Of a DNA stretch of 64,000 bases, positions 57,646 to 64,000 are shown one piece after another. This DNA comes from Paludibaculum fermentans (GTDB lineage: Bacteria > Acidobacteriota > Terriglobia > Bryobacterales > Bryobacteraceae), in assembly GCF_015277775.1 (NCBI RefSeq), contig NZ_CP063849.1, forward strand, positions 5,719,501 to 5,783,500, read 5' to 3'. The notes under the pieces are model-generated. The model did no database searches and was not told the origin of the DNA. It saw only the letters and a list, made by a program, of their open reading frames with translations. Position 1 is the stretch's first letter. Every line of letters begins with the position of its first letter. Both the position numbers and the translations under genes were made by a program.

Positions 57646-60600
57646 TCAGAACTCCAGTTTCGCCTGGAATTGCACGAGCCTCGCGCTGCCGAGGCCGCTG
57701 GTCACGACACCGGAGGTGAGATTCGGCAGGTTGAAGTTCTTGTGATTGAGGAGATTGAAGATCTGGCCCTCAAGCCGGAACTTCACCTGCTCAGTGATCT
57801 GCGTGACCTTGTAGAACGAGGCGTCGATATTGTTGAAGCCCGGTCCGGTCATGTAGTTGCGGGGCACGTTGTTCAGGAAGTCGCTATCCAGGGACGTCCG
57901 CCGGATCCAGCTCTGGCCGTTGCAGACTTCGCCGATGTCGGCGCGGCAGACACTGGGATCGAACCACTTGGCACCCTGGCGCTGGTCGGCGGGCAGGATG
58001 GCTGTCTTACCCGGCGCCAGATAGGTGTTGGACCCGCGGGCGCTGTAGTAAGGCGAGAAGAACAGGCCGCTACGCCAGTAGTAGAAGGCCCCGGCGTTCC
58101 AGCCGCTGACCAACCGGCTGACAAGCCCGTTGGCGTGGCCAAGCAGCGCTTTGCCACGGCCGAAAGGCAGCTCGTAATTCGCATTGAAGCTGATGTTGTG
58201 CGTCGGCAGGCCGCCGTCATGGCCATAGATGAGGCGAAGCCGCTGGTCTGATGAGGCGTTGTTCGTCAGGGCCGCGGGCAGCATTTCCAGAGCGCTGAAG
58301 CTGCTATTGGCTCCTTCGGAAGTCGTCAGGGTCTTCTGGAAGGTGTAGAAGCCCTGGAAGACGAACCCATTCGAGAAGTTGCGTTTGACCTCGGTCTGCA
58401 ACTGATGCGAGTTGGAGTAGCCGTTGGTGCGAATGAGGTCCATCGTGCTCGTGCTGGACGTGTTGTAGTCGGGGTAAGCGCGGCGTTGCGCCACGCTGGC
58501 TCCGGGTGCGAGAGCTCGAGGAACCAGGGCGTTGATGGGATCGAACTGGACCAGGTTGCCGCCGTGGGTGCCGACATACGAGGCGCGGGAGCCGAAGCGG
58601 CCCGGCAGTTCGCGTTCAATGGTGAAGTTCCACTCATGCGCCAACTGGGTCTTGAAGTCGCTATCCCAGGGGGAGATGTTCCAACCGCCGCACTGGCAGA
58701 CGGAGAGCGCACTGGGCTTCAGGAAGTCCTGCCCAAGCGTGCGCGAACCCAACGCCTGGTTGGCATAGTTGCTGGGGCCGACAGGCCAGGTCATCTCGGG
58801 GGGCACGATGCCGTAGCCGCCCGGGAAGTTGTTGTCCACGACGCTCTGGGCGCCGTAGGAGAAGGGAGCGTTCTTACGAGTCTGCTGGTGATATTGAACG
58901 AGGGGCATCACCCAGTAGTAGAGGCCGTAGGCTCCGCGCAGCACCGTTTTGGGTGTGAGCTGGTAGGCCGCCCCGACGCGAGGCGCCAGATTGCCCTTCT
59001 GCATTTTCCACAGACTGGAGGGCAGACCGGCGGAACTGGCCGATTGGAACTTCATGCCCGCAGCCGTATAGGCAGCCACCACATTGGCGGGGAAGCCCTG
59101 GCTGGTGATGTCACCATTACCTGCGAAGACGACAGTGGGACTGCCGGCGGCGCGCAGATTCAGGGTCGTTGCCTGGTTCCGCTTGTCCTGGAACGGCGAC
59201 CAGATCTCGTAGCGCAACCCCATGTTGATGGTGAGTTTCCGGCTCACCTTCCAGTTGTCCTGCGCGTACACCGCGAAGTCGTTCTGGCGCGTGTAGAACC
59301 GCGGATAGGTATTCAGGCCGGCGTAGTCGGTGTAGCCCATCAGCATGTCGGCGAGACCCGCGCCGGTGTTGGCGAGGGGCGCCGAACTGTCAATTCCGTT
59401 GCCAATGGTGGCGGGATCCATCAGGGCCGTGAAGCCGCCGGAGAACGAGTAGTCACCGCCGGGCTGACCCGTCTCAAAAGTGTTGACGATGTTGCGCTGG
59501 AAGATAAATCCAAACTTCATCTCATGCTTGGAGCGGTTCCAAGAGAAGTTGTCCGCGACCGTGAAGGTCAGGCCGGGCGCATCCTGCGGATTGTCGCGAT
59601 CGATGCCGTCGAAGTAGTTCGTCAGCCACGAGGAGTTGTAGTCGACGAAGTAGATTCCCGGCCAGGCGATGGTGCCCGGATATGTGGGCAGGCCCAAGGT
59701 CTGGGTAACTGCCGGGGTAATTGGCACGGGGCCGCGATACGCGTGGAAGCGCTGCAACCCGCCGCGAATCTCGTTCACCATCGCGGGATTGAGGAGTTGC
59801 GTATACGCGAGGCTCGCGTTGTGTCCGCCGTACGCCCTGACATTGGGATTCAGGAAGTACCTGGGCGCCACCTGGTTCTGGTCGGTGTAGGTATAGCGGC
59901 CGGAGAACCGGTTGTTGCCGATGAGCTGATCCACCTTGGCCGTCAGCATCGACCGGTCGTCGGCCAACTTGCCGTTAGGGTCCTGCCAGTTCGGGCCGTC
60001 ATACCATTTCGTGGCGATGTTTGGATCCGGCAGGTAGCTGGCAATCTTCTGGCCGATGGGGTTCATGGCGCTCGCCGGGAGCTTGTTTCCGGTGTAGGGC
60101 GTGCGGGTGTAGCTGCCGGTGGTGGGGTTCCTGGCTGTGGAGAGAGGATCGTAGATCGTGATCGGAACACCGGTGCCGTCCTTGAAAGTGGAGAAGTCTC
60201 CGGCCTTCCAAGGCGCTTCCGGTACGGTATAGAAATTCTGGCTGGCGGCCGACCGCTGGCGAATCTGCTCGTAGTCGAAGAAGAAGAAGGTCTTGTTGCG
60301 GCCGTTGTACAGCTTGGGCAGCAACACGGGTCCGCCCAGGTTGAAGCCGTACTCGTTGCGGGTCAGGAAGCTCACCGACTTCTGGTGGAAGCTATTGGCC
60401 GCAAGGTGGTTGTTCTGGTTTAGTTCGAAGATCTGCCCGTGGAAGGAGTTCGAACCCGACTTGGTCACTACTTCCACCACGCCCGGGCGGCTGTATTCGG
60501 CGTTGGTGTTCGCGGTGTTGACGCGGATCTCCTGGATGGTCGGCAGCGACTGGGGCAGCCGTTGTAGTTCGTTGGTGTAGCGTTCGGAGGCGGTGGCGCC

Positions 60601-61170
60601 ATCCACCAGGAAGTCGATGGAACCTCCGGGGATGCCGTTGACTCGCGTGAAGCCCTGGCCCTGGCCGGCAAAACTGTTCGCCACGACACCGGGGGTGAAG
60701 TTGAGAATGCCGAGGAAGCTGCGGGTCTGCAGCGGCAGTGTCTCAATGCGGGAAGCCTCTTTGACGTCGGCGAGAGAAGAGGTCTCCGGACTGATCACCG
60801 GTGTGACGTCCGCGACTTCCACGGTGGTCTGGACCGTGGCCGTTTGCATCATCACATCGACGACCGCTTCCTGCGCGACACGCAGGGTCAGTTGACCATT
60901 CCAATCGGCGAAGCCGACGGCGCTTACCTTGACGGCGTAGTTGCCGGGCGGTAAGGCGCTGAAAATGTAGACACCCACCGGCGAAACTTGCGCCTTGCGG
61001 CGTTCGCCCGTCGCCGCATTGCTCACTTCCACATCCGCCTTGGGCAGAACCCCGCCCTGGGCGTCAACGACCGTACCTTTGATGGTGGCGTTGAACAACT
61101 GAGCATAGGACGGGTTCAGGAATGCCATGCAGAGCAGGACGGCAAAGCTTCTGAGCATTTTCTCTCGCAT
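57646..61170 (-). CDS. TonB-dependent receptor, Oar-type with carboxypeptidase-regulatory domain
   Basis: An 1174-residue outer-membrane protein. ATG 61170 has AAAGGAG upstream; the signal peptide is residues 1-24 (FAVLLCMAFLNPSYAQ). The carboxypeptidase-regulatory domain lies at about 28-110 (ATIKGTVVDAQGGVLPKADV, YIFSALPPGNYAV). The plug follows (TVEVADVTPVISPETSSLAD, SLPTIQEIRVNTANTNAEYS), then a long barrel ending in a terminal Phe (QFQAKLEF). It differs in sequence from the receptor at 3735-7115 but has the same architecture. It is 33 bases after the esterase gene, so both may serve one ester-bearing substrate. Confidence 0.93.
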   Translation of the reverse strand: MREKMLRSFAVLLCMAFLNPSYAQLFNATIKGTVVDAQGGVLPKADVEVSNAATGERRKAQVSPVGVYIFSALPPGNYAVKVSAVGFADWNGQLTLRVAQEAVVDVMMQTATVQTTVEVADVTPVISPETSSLADVKEASRIETLPLQTRSFLGILNFTPGVVANSFAGQGQGFTRVNGIPGGSIDFLVDGATASERYTNELQRLPQSLPTIQEIRVNTANTNAEYSRPGVVEVVTKSGSNSFHGQIFELNQNNHLAANSFHQKSVSFLTRNEYGFNLGGPVLLPKLYNGRNKTFFFFDYEQIRQRSAASQNFYTVPEAPWKAGDFSTFKDGTGVPITIYDPLSTARNPTTGSYTRTPYTGNKLPASAMNPIGQKIASYLPDPNIATKWYDGPNWQDPNGKLADDRSMLTAKVDQLIGNNRFSGRYTYTDQNQVAPRYFLNPNVRAYGGHNASLAYTQLLNPAMVNEIRGGLQRFHAYRGPVPITPAVTQTLGLPTYPGTIAWPGIYFVDYNSSWLTNYFDGIDRDNPQDAPGLTFTVADNFSWNRSKHEMKFGFIFQRNIVNTFETGQPGGDYSFSGGFTALMDPATIGNGIDSSAPLANTGAGLADMLMGYTDYAGLNTYPRFYTRQNDFAVYAQDNWKVSRKLTINMGLRYEIWSPFQDKRNQATTLNLRAAGSPTVVFAGNGDITSQGFPANVVAAYTAAGMKFQSASSAGLPSSLWKMQKGNLAPRVGAAYQLTPKTVLRGAYGLYYWVMPLVQYHQQTRKNAPFSYGAQSVVDNNFPGGYGIVPPEMTWPVGPSNYANQALGSRTLGQDFLKPSALSVCQCGGWNISPWDSDFKTQLAHEWNFTIERELPGRFGSRASYVGTHGGNLVQFDPINALVPRALAPGASVAQRRAYPDYNTSSTSTMDLIRTNGYSNSHQLQTEVKRNFSNGFVFQGFYTFQKTLTTSEGANSSFSALEMLPAALTNNASSDQRLRLIYGHDGGLPTHNISFNANYELPFGRGKALLGHANGLVSRLVSGWNAGAFYYWRSGLFFSPYYSARGSNTYLAPGKTAILPADQRQGAKWFDPSVCRADIGEVCNGQSWIRRTSLDSDFLNNVPRNYMTGPGFNNIDASFYKVTQITEQVKFRLEGQIFNLLNHKNFNLPNLTSGVVTSGLGSARLVQFQAKLEF

Positions 61171-61203
61171 TCGGGACTACTCCTTTAAGTCTTTTAGCTG
61201 GAA

Positions 61204-63249
61204 CTATTTCGTTGCCCAGTTCCACTCGAACAGGTGGTGTTTGTGGAACTGGAAAGCCTGATAAAGCGGTTCTGCGCCGAACCGTACGTCCGGGGTAAAG
61301 CTGAAACTCCAACTCTCGCAGTCGAGAATCAACGGGATCTTCTCTTCGACTGGTGTTTTGCGAGACAGGCGGACGAGACTGGTCCGGTTTTGAGCACCGG
61401 TCCACTCGCGCTGTTTATCTTCCTGGATGTCGTCTTCTTCGGTGAGCCAGCGCGAACTGGAATACACCTTCGCGCGGCACCAATTGTTCTTGTCGAATGG
61501 GTCGAGTCCTTGTGGGAGCCGAACCCATATGGTGGCCGCTTCTCCTGGTTCGAGGCGGCCATTTCCGTTGCCGGCGCCTTCGGTGACGGTGCGCTGGATG
61601 CTGGCGCCTCCACCCTGGTTGCCCGTCTGACGGAAGACGGAAAACGTGCGCGTGGCACCATCCAGAACCACTACCTCCGCTGGAGCAGGCAGGGGATCCG
61701 GGGGCACCATGACGTCGAATGTCTCTTTGGCTTGCCCGCCATCGAAGGAGAGGGCCAAGTCGAGCCGCGTGCGCGCGAAGTCACCGGCACCGGCCGTGAA
61801 CTGCACCGACAGTTCGCCGCTGAGGTCCGCTGTCGCCCCCGCGCCTACCGTCTTCCGCGCGGCAGTTCCCTTTAGAATCTGTACGGTTGGGTAGCTCGAC
61901 GTCAGCTCCACGGACAGATTGGTCAGCGGCGCCGTACGGGTGTTCAGAATGTGAAGGGGCAGGTGGATGGGTGCGCCAGGCATCGGCCGGAAGGGGCCGA
62001 GCTCGGATAAGGGCAAGAGGGAGGGCGGCAGGAGTTCGGCGCCCGGGCCTGTGAGCGAAACTTCATGGGCGCCGCAGTCGAGCTCGATGGAAACACGGCC
62101 GGCCGCATCGGCGCGCGTTTCGGTTTTCGTGGAAGTGCCGCTTTCTACTTTGTAGTCAGCCACTTGGTATGGGGCATTGGGACGGTACAACGGGGCGGTG
62201 AGCACGGTGAGCGAAGAACAGGCCGCCGCCGGGCCATCCGGCGACCAGCGCCGGGTTCTCAGGCCGAAGCCGCCCGGCGAAACGTTCCGGAGGAAGGTGA
62301 GTCCGGCGCCTTCGATGCCTGACGAGACGGAGTAGCCATACACGCTAAACCGGCGTTGTGCGCTGGAGTAGTTCCACTGCTTCGGGGGCGCCTCGAGCTT
62401 CGGATTCTGGAAAGCCCGAACGTGGAACTCGAACGTCTCGCCGATCGAAGTCGCCCAGTGGCGATGGTACTCATCCTGCCTGAATTCGAAGTCGACCTCT
62501 GGCGCGGCGGCGTAGGCAGCGCGCGTCTCTTCGTGGTACTGGCTGATGTAGTCGCCACTTGCCCTGATCAGCCGGATCATGGTGTGTCCATGGCTGGAGG
62601 TTTGATCCTTGGGACGCCAAAGTGAGCGCCGGCCGGGTTCACCGACGTAGAATTCCGGCCCGGGATTGAAGGCGGACGCGCTGCCGATGAGGTCGGGGTA
62701 CCTGGCGCTGAGGTAGAGGCTGGCGAAGCCTCCCATGCTGAGGCCTGAGGTAGCGTGATAGCGCCGGCCCGGCAGGGTGCGGAACGAGGAGTCGATATGG
62801 CGTAACAGTTCCAGGAAGTACTCGCCGTAGTCGTACTGGCCGCCGTCCCGTTTGACGTCGTAGGGCGCTCCACCGTAGAAACCGGTGTAGTCCCGCGCCA
62901 CATACCCATCGGCCGCTACGACGATCACTTCGTGCGATGCGGTGAATGCCGCGATCTTGGGTACCGTGTCCTTGCCGTCGTCATACTTTTCCAAGGTGTA
63001 GCGATCGCTATGTCCATGAAAATAGAAGATCACCGGATAGCTGCGCGTGGACGTTTCGTACCCGCGAGGCAGAAAGATGCGATAGTGGCGCTTCTCGCCG
63101 AAGACTTTGGAGTCGTGCGTCAGGTCCTGGTATGGCTGCGCAGCGGCGGTCCCGGCCGCGCACGCCAGCAGGGCAGGCAGGGCCACGCGCAACAGGCGAG
63201 TGGCACCCGGGCGCTTGCGGCGGCTCCAGCCTGCGCGGCGAGGCGGCAA
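61204..63249 (-). CDS. Exported esterase-family (PF00756-type) protein with long C-terminal beta region
   Basis: The start is uncertain. TTG 63249 gives a basic-then-hydrophobic signal (RLLRVALPALLACAAGTAAAQ) and 681 residues; the frame is open back to a TTG at 63381. Residues of about 30-280 are an esterase-D/feruloyl-type alpha/beta hydrolase: FYFHGHSDRY, the nucleophile elbow GLSMGGFASLYLSARYP and a late His (DEYHRHWA). The rest is beta-rich with bacterial-Ig-like spacing (LSVELTSSYPTVQILKG; GNGRLEPGEAATIWVRL). It is 33 bases before the TonB receptor gene. Hydrolysis of an acyl or feruloyl ester outside the inner membrane is inferred. Confidence 0.82.
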   Translation of the reverse strand: MPPRRAGWSRRKRPGATRLLRVALPALLACAAGTAAAQPYQDLTHDSKVFGEKRHYRIFLPRGYETSTRSYPVIFYFHGHSDRYTLEKYDDGKDTVPKIAAFTASHEVIVVAADGYVARDYTGFYGGAPYDVKRDGGQYDYGEYFLELLRHIDSSFRTLPGRRYHATSGLSMGGFASLYLSARYPDLIGSASAFNPGPEFYVGEPGRRSLWRPKDQTSSHGHTMIRLIRASGDYISQYHEETRAAYAAAPEVDFEFRQDEYHRHWATSIGETFEFHVRAFQNPKLEAPPKQWNYSSAQRRFSVYGYSVSSGIEGAGLTFLRNVSPGGFGLRTRRWSPDGPAAACSSLTVLTAPLYRPNAPYQVADYKVESGTSTKTETRADAAGRVSIELDCGAHEVSLTGPGAELLPPSLLPLSELGPFRPMPGAPIHLPLHILNTRTAPLTNLSVELTSSYPTVQILKGTAARKTVGAGATADLSGELSVQFTAGAGDFARTRLDLALSFDGGQAKETFDVMVPPDPLPAPAEVVVLDGATRTFSVFRQTGNQGGGASIQRTVTEGAGNGNGRLEPGEAATIWVRLPQGLDPFDKNNWCRAKVYSSSRWLTEEDDIQEDKQREWTGAQNRTSLVRLSRKTPVEEKIPLILDCESWSFSFTPDVRFGAEPLYQAFQFHKHHLFEWNWATK

Positions 63250-63408
63250 TTCCGGCCCACAACACGGGCTTCCGCCGGATTTTGTCCGGCCTTCGGCCAC
63301 GCCAAGTATTTGGAAACAACGAGACAACCCCGACTCCCCCACCTTTGATGACAAGGCAAGGCCAGGTAACCTATTCGTCAAGACCGCTACTCGGCGGCGG
63401 CGGATAGT

Positions 63409-63461
63409 AAGTTAACTTTCCGAACCTAGACAAAGTTACGATAAGCCGGTGCTTGTGTCAA
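63409..63461 (-). promoter_or_regulatory. Candidate promoter and palindrome of the esterase-TonB operon
   Basis: Minus-strand TTGACA (63461-63456), a 17-base spacer and TAACTT (63438-63433). The -35 is perfect and the -10 is weak. Downstream of it is the perfect palindrome AAGTTAACTT (63409-63418), a possible operator near the transcription start. A stem GCCGGA...TCCGGC lies farther down in the leader (63277-63293). Confidence 0.45.
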
Positions 63462-63525
63462 CCCTGTTAATCACAGTTTTCATTCGTTTCTTTTGTCGAG
63501 GCAGGAACCAGACGCGTAGCCACGT

Positions 63526-64000
63526 CTACCGCCGGCCAGCGGGCGCCAGGGGATCGGGTGCTTCACCGCGCAGCTCGATGCGCGCCGCCAGGAAGTCCGG
63601 CTTGGCTTCGATCGTGTTCCCGAGCAGAGCGAGCGCCTCGGTTGTCTTGCCCTCTCGTTTGCGGATCAAGGCCAGGAGATACCGCGCTTCGGCGCGCCTC
63701 TCACGCAGACGGTCATCCACCTCCGACTGGCCAAAGTTGACGAAGCGGTTCTGGAGCGCAGTTGCTTCGTCACGCCGGCCCAGGCGGTCCAAAGCCAAGA
63801 CGATGAAATAGTTCTCGCTGCTCCAGCTATCCCGGTCGCCTGACAGCTTTTCGTAGCCCGCGCAAGCGCGCTCGAGCGCGGACTTTGCCTCCGCCTGCCG
63901 GCCCAGGGCTTCGTAGGCGCGCCCGAGATAATACAACTGCCGTGGCGTACTCTGCGATGCGAAGTCGTCGATCCCCAGACTCGCGGGAGGCCGCAGGGAA
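63526..64000 (-). CDS. TPR-repeat protein, C-terminal part (runs off window)
   Basis: The frame is open to the window edge at 64000, so only the last 157 codons are seen. Repeat-like helices include LYYLGRAYEALGRQAEAKSALERACAGYEKL and ARYLLALIRKREGKTTEALALLGNTIEAKPDFLAARIEL, which fit the TPR pattern (Gly8, Ala20, Pro32). TPR domains hold protein partners together. No N-terminal domain is visible, so the role is unknown. It ends 144 bases before the TTG at 63381 that opens the esterase frame. Confidence 0.75.
   Translation of the reverse strand, partial: SLRPPASLGIDDFASQSTPRQLYYLGRAYEALGRQAEAKSALERACAGYEKLSGDRDSWSSENYFIVLALDRLGRRDEATALQNRFVNFGQSEVDDRLRERRAEARYLLALIRKREGKTTEALALLGNTIEAKPDFLAARIELRGEAPDPLAPAGRR

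Overview
The window is high-GC bacterial chromosomal DNA with a strong preference for G or C at third codon positions. It most resembles an Acidobacteriota genome of the Solibacter/Bryobacter/Paludibaculum type. This is an inference from gene content: Oar-type TonB-dependent receptors with an N-terminal carboxypeptidase-regulatory domain, a PadR plus large FtsX-type 'ADOP' permease pair, many Gfo/Idh/MocA proteins, ROK regulators, and orphan terminase-like genes with dispersed hairpin repeats. No rRNA, tRNA, CRISPR array or complete insertion sequence was seen.

Region 1 (1-15.3 kb) looks like a glycan and amino-sugar utilisation locus read in two directions from about 7.2 kb. Leftward: TonB receptor, DUF2264 protein, a 42-codon internally deleted RidA remnant, a GH109-type Gfo/Idh protein and a second Gfo/Idh protein cut by the window edge. 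Rightward: a ROK regulator, EamA transporter, DHDPS-fold aldolase-like protein, creatininase-family protein, 3-hydroxyacyl-CoA-dehydrogenase-like protein, enolase-superfamily protein and GH20 beta-hexosaminidase. Apart from a 6-base gap after the ROK gene, each rightward gene overlaps the next by a few bases. GH109 and GH20 together point to N-acetylhexosamine-containing glycans.

Region 2 (15.9-25.5 kb) is mixed: a membrane-anchored Ser/Thr kinase, a MocR regulator divergent from a cupin-DoxX-NTF2 operon that ends in a strong hairpin, a B12-binding radical SAM enzyme, an XRE-type regulator and a cluster of four small ORFs. Region 3 (24.3-29.3 kb) is a tripartite efflux operon (NodT-type outer-membrane factor, adaptor, ATPase, permease). 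The outer-membrane gene has an apparent single-base frameshift in a homopolymer, and a tandem repeat lies between ATPase and permease genes.

Region 4 (29.5-32.6 kb) is the most unusual part. A large-terminase-like protein is split exactly at its ATPase/nuclease boundary into two ORFs. They are separated by 550 bp holding four copies of a hairpin repeat, and preceded by an orphan basic/proline-rich protein gene. Region 5 (33.3-36.4 kb) is an ADOP permease plus PadR regulator whose promoter is built into three 21-bp iterons.

Region 6 (36.8-41.4 kb) encodes an aminopeptidase P-like M24 peptidase, an M1 aminopeptidase and a cis-3-hydroxy-L-proline dehydratase-like enzyme, suggesting use of (hydroxy)proline-rich peptides. 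Region 7 (41.4-48.4 kb) has a carboxylesterase divergent from a GH3 / GPH symporter / acetylxylan-esterase operon with a LacI-type palindrome upstream. Region 8 (48.4-54.9 kb) holds RidA, Ohr, an SDR lacking its catalytic Tyr, and a six-sensor-domain histidine kinase with two FixJ-like response regulators. Region 9 (54.9-64 kb) is a leftward series: esterase, TonB receptor, ROK regulator and Gfo/Idh protein, preceded by the C-terminus of a TPR protein cut by the window edge.
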